The notes beneath the pieces are model-generated. The model was not told the origin of the DNA. It made no database searches and saw only the letters and a program-made list of their open reading frames with translations. This document shows positions 1-6,639 of a DNA stretch of 7,216 nucleotides, piece after piece. The stretch covers positions 1 to 7,216 of the forward strand of contig JAFGWD010000175.1 of NCBI GenBank assembly GCA_016937315.1, in the 5' to 3' direction. Within the stretch, counting starts at the first letter, position 1; the number at the start of each line of letters is the position of its first letter. The DNA comes from Rhodospirillaceae bacterium (GTDB lineage: Bacteria > Pseudomonadota > Alphaproteobacteria > Rhodospirillales > Rhodospirillaceae). A program made the position numbers and the translations under genes.

Positions 1-186
1 GGCACCGTCGTGATTAATGACAAAGATATGATGACCAGTTTGGACGGCGTGTTCGCGGTGGGTGATATCGTGCGCGGCGCCTCTTTGGTGGTGTGGGCGG
101 TGCGCGATGGGCGTGATGCGGCGCACCATGTGCATGCGTATATCCAGCGGGGTTCGGCTTCGGCCTCCCCGGTTCATGTGGGTTGA
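1..186 (+). CDS. gltD: Glutamate synthase [NADPH] small (beta) subunit, 3' end only
   Basis: The window opens inside this gene. Frame 1 reads 61 residues to a TGA at 184-186. GltD is the FAD-containing subunit that takes electrons from NADPH and passes them through iron-sulfur clusters to GltB for glutamate formation in the cytoplasm. The visible part holds the family's C-terminal FAD-site signature, GVFAVGDIVRGASLVVWAVR followed by DGRDAA. In flavin oxidoreductases of this class the GD of that segment contacts the FAD. The N-terminal cluster-binding part and the NADPH domain lie outside the window. A tail of about 18 residues, rich in Ser, Ala and His, follows the signature. The gene sits directly upstream of gltB with a 14-base gap, so the two are almost certainly co-transcribed. 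The identification is firm for a fragment, because both the signature and the partner gene are present. Confidence 0.93.
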   Translation, partial: GTVVINDKDMMTSLDGVFAVGDIVRGASLVVWAVRDGRDAAHHVHAYIQRGSASASPVHVG

Positions 187-193
187 GGGAGGA
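185..193 (+). promoter_or_regulatory. Shine-Dalgarno of gltB, overlapping the gltD stop codon
   Basis: The purine-rich stretch GAGGGAGGA begins inside the TGA stop of gltD (184-186) and ends 7 bases before the ATG at 201. It fixes the gltB start at 201 rather than at the in-frame TTG at 183, which overlaps the gltD stop and has no such motif at the right distance. The arrangement suggests that ribosomes finishing gltD feed gltB translation, which would suit a stoichiometric two-subunit enzyme. That coupling is inference. Confidence 0.75.
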
Positions 194-200
194 CCGGACG

Positions 201-3200
201 ATGACGGATACCATGAAGAACGTTTGGTCCGAAGCTTGGGATGGTGCGCGGCCTGAAAGCGGTGCGGCGTTTGTTGAACGCTTTACGGCAGGGCGTGAGC
301 GGATGCTGGCGGCGGGTGCTGTAGATCCTATGGACGCGCACGATGCGTGCGGGGTGGGGTTGGTCGCGACTTTGGATGGCAAGCCGCGCCGCTCGGTGGT
401 GGTTGCGGGGATCGAGGCCTTGAAGGTTCTGTTCCACCGGGGGGCGGTGGATGCCGACGGCAAGACCGGTGATGGCGCGGGCATTCATGTGCAAATTCCG
501 CAGGATTTCTTCAAGGACCATGTGCGCCGGACCGGTCACGAGCCGGAAAAGGGGCGCTTGGCGATTGGTATGATCTTTTTGCCAAAGACGGATCTGAATG
601 CACAGGAAGCCTGTCGCGTCATCGTTGAAAACGAAGTCTTGCAATTCGGTTACAGCCTCTATGGCTGGCGACAGGTGCCGGTCAATGTCTCGGTGATTGG
701 CGAAAAGGCCAATGCGACGCGCCCCGAAATCGAACAGATCATGATCGTCAATTCGAAGCACACCTCCGAGGATGATTTCGAACGTGATCTCTATATCATT
801 CGCCGTCGCATCGAAAATCAGGTGCGCCAGAATAATATTGCGGACTTCTACATCTGTTCGATGTCCTGCCGCTCGGTGATCTATAAAGGTCTGTTTCTGG
901 CTGAGCAGTTGACGGCGTTTTATCCGGATTTGTTGGACGATCGTTTTGTGTCCAGCTTTGCGATTTATCACCAACGCTATTCCACCAACACCTTCCCGAC
1001 CTGGCGTTTGGCGCAGCCGTTTCGGATGCTGGCGCACAATGGTGAAATCAACACGTTGACGGGGAACGTCAACTGGATGAAATCGCATGAAACCCGCATG
1101 GCGGAAGAGGTTTTTAGCGCTTCGATAGCCGACTTGAAGCCGGTGATTCAGCCAGGGGGGTCGGATTCGGCGTCGCTTGACAATGTGTTTGAACTCTTGG
1201 TTCGCGCCGGGCGCACGGCACCGATGGTTAAGTGCATGATGATCCCGGAATCCATTGGACAAAACAGTGCGATGCCCGAATCGCATCGGGCAATGTTCTG
1301 GTACTTCAACACCATTATGGCCCCCTGGGATGGCCCGGCGGCGATTGCCGCCACCGACGGCAAGTGGGTGGTTGCGGGCATGGATCGTAATGGCTTGCGC
1401 CCGATGCGCTATACGGTGACGGCGGATGGTTTGTTGATCGTCGGGTCCGAGGCGGGCATGGTGCGCGTGCCTGAGGATGCGGTGTTGGAAAAAGGTCGCA
1501 TCGGGCCTGGTCAGATGATCGCCGTCGATTTGTCCGATGGGCATCTGTACCACGACCGTGAGATCAAGGATTTGCTGGCGTCGAAGAAGCCGTTCACCGA
1601 ATGGGTGGAGCGGATTACCCAGATTGACGACCTCATCAAGCCGGACACGCAAGAAGTGCCGGAGCTGGATGAAACGGAACTGCGCCGCCGCCAGTTGGCC
1701 TATGGTTTGACCATGGAAGACATGGAATTGATCCTCCAACCGATGGTCGAAGACGGCAAGGAGGCGATTGGCTCCATGGGCGATGATGTGCCGCTGGCGG
1801 TCCTGTCGCCGAATTATCGTGGCTTGCATCATTTCTTTCGGCAGAACTTCTCGCAGGTCACGAACCCGCCGATCGACAGCTTGCGTGAAACCCGTGTGAT
1901 GTCCTTGAAGACCCGTTTGGGCAACTTAGGCAACATTCTGGCTGAAGAAGAAAGTCAGTGCAATTTGTTGCAATTGGATAGCCCGGTTCTGACCAATAAG
2001 GAATTCGACGCGATGCGTGCCTATATGGGCGACACCGCGCATGAAATAGATGTCACCTTTGATCCGGTGGGCGGCCCCAATGCCTTGCGGGCTGCAATCA
2101 CCCGTATTCAACGTGAGGCCGAAGACGCCGTGCGGGGCGGGTGTGTTCACATCATCCTAACCGATGTCAATTTAAGCAAAAACCGGGCACCAACGCCGAT
2201 GATCTTGGCGGTTGGTGCGGTGCATTCGCACTTGGTGCGGAATTCTCTACGGACCTTTACTTCGCTCAACGTGCGTTGCGGCAAGTGCATGGATACGCAC
2301 TATTTCGCAGTTTTGATTGGGGTTGGTGCGACCACCGTCAATGCCTATCTGACGCAAGAAGCCATTGCCGAACGCCATCGTCGTGGCTTGTTTCCGGGCT
2401 TGTCCTTTGATGAATGCCTGACGCGGTTTAAGACGGCTATCGACCAAGGCCTGTTGAAGATCATGTCAAAGATGGGCATCGGGATGATCAGTTCGTACCG
2501 GGGTGGCTATAACTTCGAAGCGGTGGGATTGTCCCGGACGTTGGTTGCGGAATTCTTCCCAGGCATGAATTCACGGATTTCCGGTATCGGCCTGTCCGGT
2601 CTCCAGCACAAGTTGGTGGAACAGCATGAGAAAGCCTATGCCGAGGATCATCCGGTTTTGCCGATGGGTGGGTTTTACCGGTATCGCAATGGCGGGGAGC
2701 CTCACGGCTGGGATGGTAAGCTGATCCATGCCGTGCAAAAGGCCTGTGCGACAGGCAATTACGCGTTGTATAAAAGCTATGCGGAAGGTGTTTACGCGTT
2801 GCCGCCGATCAACGTTCGCGATTTGTTGGAGTTCAAATCCGCAGGTCCGGCGGTGCCGTCCGAAGAGGTGGAATCGGTCACTGAAATCCGTAAGCATTTC
2901 TTGACGCCGGGGATGTCCTTAGGGGCATTGAGCCCCGAGGCGCATGGTGCGCTCAACATCGCGATGAACCGTATCGGCGCGAAGTCCTGTTCTGGCGAGG
3001 GCGGTGAAGTGCGGGAACGCTATCACCCAACACCAGAGGGCGATAACCCCAATTCGGCAATTAAGCAGGTGGCTTCTGGGCGTTTTGGTGTAACCGCCGA
3101 GTACCTGAACCAGTGCCGCGAAATCGAAATCAAGGTCGCTCAGGGTGCCAAACCGGGTGAAGGCGGACAGTTGCCGGGCTTCAAGGTTACGGAAATGATT

Positions 3201-4781
3201 GCAAAGCTTCGGCATTCGACGCCGGGGGTGATGTTGATCAGTCCGCCGCCGCACCACGACATCTATTCCATCGAAGACTTGGCACAGTTGATCTATGACC
3301 TGAAACAGATCAATCCCAAGGCGCGGGTCTGCGTCAAGTTGGTGGCCCGTTCGGGGATTGGTACCATTGCGGCCGGCGTTGCCAAGGCGAAGGCGGACAT
3401 TATCTCGATCTCCGCCAACTCCGGCGGTACCGGGGCCTCGCCCATGACCTCAATCAAGTTTGCGGGTCTGCCCTGGGAGTTGGGACTGGCGGAAGCGCAT
3501 CAGATGTTGACCCTGAACCGCCTGCGTCACCGCGTCATTCTGCGGACCGACGGTGGGATCAAGACCGGCCGTGACATTGTGATTGCTGCAATGCTGGGGG
3601 CCGAGGAATTCGGCATTGGCACGTTGTCGCTGATTTCCATGGGCTGCATCATGGTGCGGCAGTGCCATTCCAATACCTGTCCGGTGGGGGTTTGTACCCA
3701 GGACGAGGACCTGCGGGCTAAGTTTAAGGGGACGCCGGAACGTGTCGTCAACCTGTTCACCTTCTTGGCCGAAGAGGTTAAGGACATCCTCGCCAAGATT
3801 GGGGTGAAGAGTCTGGCCGATGTGGTTGGGCGTTCCGATCTCTTGCATCAGGTTAGTCGTGGTGCGCCGCATCTGGACGACTTGGACTTGAATCCGATTT
3901 TGGTGCAGCCAGACGTAGGCGGTTGGCCTTCACGCTGTACCTTGGCCGAGGGTGAACGCAACGAAGTGCCGGAAACCCTGGACACGCAGATGATCCATGA
4001 TGCCCGGCAGGCCCTGGAAGATGGCGAGAAGATGCAGTTGTCCTATGATGTGCGGAATGTCCAACGTGCCATTGGCACGCGGATGTCGCATCACATCGTG
4101 ACCCGTTATGGCATGACCGGCTTGCGTCCGGGGCATATCACGGTGTTGCTGCGCGGTTCCGCCGGGCAATCCCTGGGCGCGTTCGCGGTTCAGGGCTTGA
4201 AGCTGGAAGTCCAAGGCGATGCCAATGACTACGTTGGCAAAGGCCTGTCTGGTGGTTTGATCACCGTGCGTCCGTCGATCATCAGCAAGCTGGAAAGTCA
4301 CAAGAACACCATTATCGGCAACACGGTTCTTTACGGTGCGACGGCGGGCAAGCTGTTTGCGGCGGGGCAGGCTGGTGAACGGCTGTGCGTGCGGAACTCT
4401 GGTGCTGAGGTGGTGGTCGAAGGCTGTGGCTCCAATGGCTGCGAGTATATGACCGGAGGCACCGTGGTGATTTTGGGGCCCGTGGGGCACAACTTCGCGG
4501 CGGGTATGACGGGTGGCATGGCTTTTGTCTATGATCCAGAGGAACAATTGGCTGAGCGCTTGAACACCGCTTCGGTGATTTGTCAGCGGATCGAAGTCCC
4601 GTTCTATGAGCAGAAGTTGAAGGCCTTGATTGAAGATCATGTGCAGGAAACCCAGTCGCGGTTCGCGCAGGAAATCCTGTTGAATTGGGATCTGTTCGTG
4701 ACCCGTTTCTGGCAGATTGTGCCCAAGGAAATGTTGGATAAATTTGAAGTTCCGGTGACTGCGGCGGTGGCAGCTGAGTAA
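201..4781 (+). CDS. gltB: Glutamate synthase [NADPH] large (alpha) subunit
   Basis: The gene is complete and encodes 1526 residues, within the usual bacterial size of about 1500. GltB hydrolyses L-glutamine, channels the ammonia to 2-oxoglutarate and reduces the product to glutamate using electrons from GltD. Four domains appear in order. A class II glutamine amidotransferase runs from about residue 50 to 445, with nucleophile Cys50 in DACGVGL and the oxyanion motif N280-G281-E282. The central domain spans about 495-790. The FMN/2-oxoglutarate synthase barrel spans about 890-1226, with GEGGE (932-936), GEGGQLPGF (from 987) and ISPPPHHDIYS. The [3Fe-4S] ligands are Cys1149, Cys1155 and Cys1160, spaced C-x5-C-x4-C. 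The C-terminal Gly-rich beta-helix spans about 1274-1444, with DYVGKGLSGG and GSNGCEYMTGG. The 49 residues before Cys50 should be removed to expose the catalytic N-terminus. Similarity to Azospirillum-type GltB is judged from memory. Start 201 is chosen on its strong Shine-Dalgarno. An intrinsic terminator follows. Confidence 0.97.
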   Translation: MTDTMKNVWSEAWDGARPESGAAFVERFTAGRERMLAAGAVDPMDAHDACGVGLVATLDGKPRRSVVVAGIEALKVLFHRGAVDADGKTGDGAGIHVQIPQDFFKDHVRRTGHEPEKGRLAIGMIFLPKTDLNAQEACRVIVENEVLQFGYSLYGWRQVPVNVSVIGEKANATRPEIEQIMIVNSKHTSEDDFERDLYIIRRRIENQVRQNNIADFYICSMSCRSVIYKGLFLAEQLTAFYPDLLDDRFVSSFAIYHQRYSTNTFPTWRLAQPFRMLAHNGEINTLTGNVNWMKSHETRMAEEVFSASIADLKPVIQPGGSDSASLDNVFELLVRAGRTAPMVKCMMIPESIGQNSAMPESHRAMFWYFNTIMAPWDGPAAIAATDGKWVVAGMDRNGLRPMRYTVTADGLLIVGSEAGMVRVPEDAVLEKGRIGPGQMIAVDLSDGHLYHDREIKDLLASKKPFTEWVERITQIDDLIKPDTQEVPELDETELRRRQLAYGLTMEDMELILQPMVEDGKEAIGSMGDDVPLAVLSPNYRGLHHFFRQNFSQVTNPPIDSLRETRVMSLKTRLGNLGNILAEEESQCNLLQLDSPVLTNKEFDAMRAYMGDTAHEIDVTFDPVGGPNALRAAITRIQREAEDAVRGGCVHIILTDVNLSKNRAPTPMILAVGAVHSHLVRNSLRTFTSLNVRCGKCMDTHYFAVLIGVGATTVNAYLTQEAIAERHRRGLFPGLSFDECLTRFKTAIDQGLLKIMSKMGIGMISSYRGGYNFEAVGLSRTLVAEFFPGMNSRISGIGLSGLQHKLVEQHEKAYAEDHPVLPMGGFYRYRNGGEPHGWDGKLIHAVQKACATGNYALYKSYAEGVYALPPINVRDLLEFKSAGPAVPSEEVESVTEIRKHFLTPGMSLGALSPEAHGALNIAMNRIGAKSCSGEGGEVRERYHPTPEGDNPNSAIKQVASGRFGVTAEYLNQCREIEIKVAQGAKPGEGGQLPGFKVTEMIAKLRHSTPGVMLISPPPHHDIYSIEDLAQLIYDLKQINPKARVCVKLVARSGIGTIAAGVAKAKADIISISANSGGTGASPMTSIKFAGLPWELGLAEAHQMLTLNRLRHRVILRTDGGIKTGRDIVIAAMLGAEEFGIGTLSLISMGCIMVRQCHSNTCPVGVCTQDEDLRAKFKGTPERVVNLFTFLAEEVKDILAKIGVKSLADVVGRSDLLHQVSRGAPHLDDLDLNPILVQPDVGGWPSRCTLAEGERNEVPETLDTQMIHDARQALEDGEKMQLSYDVRNVQRAIGTRMSHHIVTRYGMTGLRPGHITVLLRGSAGQSLGAFAVQGLKLEVQGDANDYVGKGLSGGLITVRPSIISKLESHKNTIIGNTVLYGATAGKLFAAGQAGERLCVRNSGAEVVVEGCGSNGCEYMTGGTVVILGPVGHNFAAGMTGGMAFVYDPEEQLAERLNTASVICQRIEVPFYEQKLKALIEDHVQETQSRFAQEILLNWDLFVTRFWQIVPKEMLDKFEVPVTAAVAAE

Positions 4782-4816
4782 ATTGTCGTTGCGGATGATG
4801 ACTCGTCGCCGGAATC

Positions 4817-4852
4817 AACCGGGCCCTTTGTCCATGGGGGCCCGGTTTTTTC
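4817..4852 (+). terminator. Rho-independent terminator of the gltD-gltB operon
   Basis: A perfect 10-bp inverted repeat, AACCGGGCCC (4817-4826) with GGGCCCGGTT (4838-4847), encloses an 11-base loop. The stem is very GC-rich and runs into a T tract at 4846-4851. It lies 35 bases after the gltB stop. The tract in front of the stem on the opposite strand is not T-rich, so the terminator looks unidirectional. It separates gltDB from the following genes. Confidence 0.93.
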
Positions 4853-4952
4853 TGATATGAGGAAGGGCTGGGGCTTTTCTTGGTGGTGGCGCGATGCTAG
4901 CGTGTCCCCTCATAAAAAAACCGGCGTTCAATTCGGGAAAGTCTGGGACAGA

Positions 4953-5765
4953 ATGCCAGCCAAAGAACCGCCATACCGCACCACCGTTGATGCGATTTTT
5001 CAGGTTTTTTCCAATGCGTTATTGGAAAAGTTCAGCCGTGCGCAAGGGGATTCCCTATCTCGCGAGGAGGTAGAGGCGATTGTTGCGTATTTTCGCAATG
5101 GCAGCCCGGAACTGGATGCCTATTACACGCACCTGTTTGATGCATATGATCGCCTGAATACGGCGATGTCGATGAATCGGATGCGGGCGGATGAGTTCAA
5201 TCGCTTGATTGTCGAAAGCTTCGAAGACTATCTGGTGGATCGGTCGGCTCCTAAGGGAATGAAGCCACCGCCAGATCGTATCCCACGCGAGATTCTGCCT
5301 GCGTTGTTTCATGCGATGCGGCAGATTTTGGGGGCGGAGTTTCTGGAAAAAGCGGCGTCGGCGTGTCGCGATGTTCGTGCCATGATTCAGGAGCGTGATG
5401 GCGAGGCGTTTGCCTGGGAGACGTTCTTTTCGCATCCAACGGTTCGGCGAATTCAGCAACGTGCGATTTCACGGCTGATCGTTTACTTCCGCGAAGATTT
5501 CGAAAAAAAGAAGACCTGGATCGTCAAAGCGTTGAATTACAATGCATCGGGTGCCGATATCCGTGGTGGGATTGCGAGTTCGTATTTGTTTGCCGAAGGA
5601 CGCCTGAAGATTATGCTGATGGCGATGATCCGTCGGGTCGATGGTGGTGCTATGGACCCGGTAGCGCGGGCTGAGCTGGTTAAAAATATTGGTGAAGAAC
5701 GCATAAAAACCGTCGAACGCGTCAAAATGGACGTTAAGCTGCTTGACGACAAACGCCTCTTTTAA
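4953..5765 (+). CDS. Conserved-looking hypothetical protein, 270 residues
   Basis: I do not recognise this protein. From ATG 4953 it encodes 270 residues ending at TAA 5763-5765. It looks soluble and cytoplasmic, with no signal peptide or membrane segment. It appears almost entirely helical, with many charged and aromatic residues. A proline-containing linker (about 99-111, including PPP and RIPRE) separates an N-terminal half (FQVFSNALLEKF, YYTHLFDAYDRLN) from a C-terminal half (FHAMRQILGAEFLEKAAS, IVYFREDFEKKKTWIVKALN). There is one cysteine (138), and no nucleotide-binding, metal-binding or catalytic motif stands out. The frame also opens at ATG 4857, but the extra 32 residues are odd (WWW, basic), begin five bases after the T tract and lack a ribosome site. 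The weak GGGA at 4945-4948 favours 4953. Coding is supported by length, by codon use like its neighbours and by the absence of a competing frame. It is 48 bases upstream of fzlA and may share its transcript. Confidence 0.75.
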   Translation: MPAKEPPYRTTVDAIFQVFSNALLEKFSRAQGDSLSREEVEAIVAYFRNGSPELDAYYTHLFDAYDRLNTAMSMNRMRADEFNRLIVESFEDYLVDRSAPKGMKPPPDRIPREILPALFHAMRQILGAEFLEKAASACRDVRAMIQERDGEAFAWETFFSHPTVRRIQQRAISRLIVYFREDFEKKKTWIVKALNYNASGADIRGGIASSYLFAEGRLKIMLMAMIRRVDGGAMDPVARAELVKNIGEERIKTVERVKMDVKLLDDKRLF

Positions 5766-5813
5766 CACCTGTTTGACCAGGGAACGAACAACACCTGGGA
5801 TTGACACAGAATA

Positions 5814-6479
5814 ATGATTGTTTGCGTGCATCACAGTCTTTGCGCGGCATCGCGTGCGCTTAGGATTCAGCTCGCCGAAAAAGGCTTGTCCTTTGATTTG
5901 CGTGCGGAACGTCCGTGGGAACGTGCGCCGGAATTTCTGCGTTTGAACCCGGCGGGCGAGGTGCCGGTTCTTCTGGACAATGCGAAAATCATCGCAGGGG
6001 GTATCCCGGCCTTGGAATATGTCGAGGAGGTTTATCCCGAACCGACTCTTCTTGGCAGCACGCCGGAGCATCGGGCGGAAGTGCGTCGTTTGGTCCATTG
6101 GTTCTTTTGTAAATTTGAGACCGAGGTCACGCGTCCCATTGTCGGCGAGAAAATCGGCAAGCGGATCACTGGGGGCGGTGCACCGAATTCCCGGTCCATC
6201 TCGGCAGGGCGTTTGAATATCCATGTACACCTCGACTATATCGCGTGGCTGATGGAGCGTCGTCGTTGGTTGGCTGGGGAAACCATTACATTGGCGGATA
6301 TGGCGGCGGCGGCACAATTATCCCTTGTTGATTACGCGGGGGAGGTGCCCTGGACTCGGCATCCAGAAGCAAAGGGCTGGTACGCCCGTATCAAATCCCG
6401 CCCGTCCTTTCGTCCCATACTGGGAGATACGTTATCCGGTATTTATCCCCCAAAGCACTATGTTGACCTTGATTTCTAA
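5814..6479 (+). CDS. fzlA: GST-fold FtsZ-binding division protein, FzlA-like
   Basis: The gene encodes 221 residues with the two-domain glutathione S-transferase fold. The N-terminal thioredoxin-like domain (1-80) contains RPWER (33-37), RLNPAGEVPVL (43-53) and the cis-Pro at 51. The helical domain (about 85-200) contains EVRRLVHWF, LDYIAWLMERRRWLAGE and LADMAAAAQLSLVDY. FzlA, described in Caulobacter, binds FtsZ, shapes filament curvature and helps activate septal wall synthesis; it does not act as a glutathione enzyme. Two features favour FzlA over an ordinary GST. The tail PPKHYVDLDF (212-221) resembles the conserved FzlA extreme C-terminus. The usual Glu-Ser glutathione contact of the thioredoxin domain is replaced by Gly-Gly (62-63). 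An in-frame TGA at 5802 sets the start at ATG 5814. The nearest Shine-Dalgarno-like bases (GGGA, 5797-5800) are 13 bases away, so initiation may be weak or coupled. A generic database label would be glutathione S-transferase family protein. Confidence 0.82.
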   Translation: MIVCVHHSLCAASRALRIQLAEKGLSFDLRAERPWERAPEFLRLNPAGEVPVLLDNAKIIAGGIPALEYVEEVYPEPTLLGSTPEHRAEVRRLVHWFFCKFETEVTRPIVGEKIGKRITGGGAPNSRSISAGRLNIHVHLDYIAWLMERRRWLAGETITLADMAAAAQLSLVDYAGEVPWTRHPEAKGWYARIKSRPSFRPILGDTLSGIYPPKHYVDLDF

Positions 6480-6639
6480 TGCGTGGTTGCGGGATCTCTC
6501 CGCCATACCAACACAGATAATGGTGTTTAGATCGTTTCTTATCGGGCGTAGGATGAGGGCATTGTGGGTTCTGGTCGTCACCGCCATGAGGGATGGTGAG
6601 GCCGCGGTTCTGGGAATGGCATGCGGGAGGTAATCGCAG
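6480..6639 (+). other. Intergenic stretch fzlA to carboxyltransferase gene
   Basis: These 160 bases hold no supported gene. There is no stem followed by a T tract, so I cannot place a terminator for fzlA. Two short potential stems occur (GCGG/CCGC near 6489-6503 and TCACC/GGTGA at 6578-6599), both too weak to call. GATAAT at 6516-6521 resembles a -10 box but has no convincing -35 at 16-18 bases. The length suggests that the promoter of the carboxyltransferase gene lies here, which is inference. The last bases contain its ribosome site. Confidence 0.5.
6625..6630 (+). promoter_or_regulatory. Shine-Dalgarno of the carboxyltransferase gene
   Basis: GGGAGG lies 9 bases before the ATG at 6640. 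It is one of the two strongest ribosome sites in the window and decides the start, which agrees with the family's N-terminus, where the catalytic RDAHQS motif follows after about a dozen residues. Confidence 0.75.

Noticed and set aside
174..1832. Long open frame of 552 codons on the - strand, antisense to gltB
   Set aside because: It lies opposite a fully conserved gene, its product is rich in His and Arg and has no recognisable domain, and it is the usual shadow of a GC-biased coding strand.
3930..4640. Open frame of 236 codons on the - strand inside gltB
   Set aside because: It is antisense to the conserved C-terminal beta-helix of GltB, with shadow-like composition and no ribosome site noted.
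4895..4900. TGCTAG as a possible -10 element ahead of the hypothetical gene
   Set aside because: The site is well placed after the terminator and a promoter is expected there, but no -35-like hexamer stands at 16-18 bases, so it cannot be called.
4857..4952. Upstream extension of the hypothetical gene from ATG 4857
   Set aside because: It begins five bases after the terminator T tract, lacks a ribosome site and would add an implausible Trp-rich basic stretch.
5801..5806. Perfect TTGACA resembling a -35 box before fzlA
   Set aside because: Bases 5824-5829, where the -10 would fall, read GCGTGC inside the fzlA coding sequence, so it cannot drive a normal fzlA transcript.
5469..6317. Open frame of 282 codons on the - strand across the hypothetical gene and fzlA
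   Set aside because: It overlaps two + strand genes and their spacer, and fzlA clearly matches a known family. The product shows no motif.
6325..6633. Open frame of 102 codons on the + strand, overlapping the end of fzlA and the following gap
   Set aside because: Half of it lies in another frame of fzlA, the remainder has no ribosome site, and it stops in the carboxyltransferase Shine-Dalgarno region. The internal ATG at 6520 would give only about 38 residues with no support.
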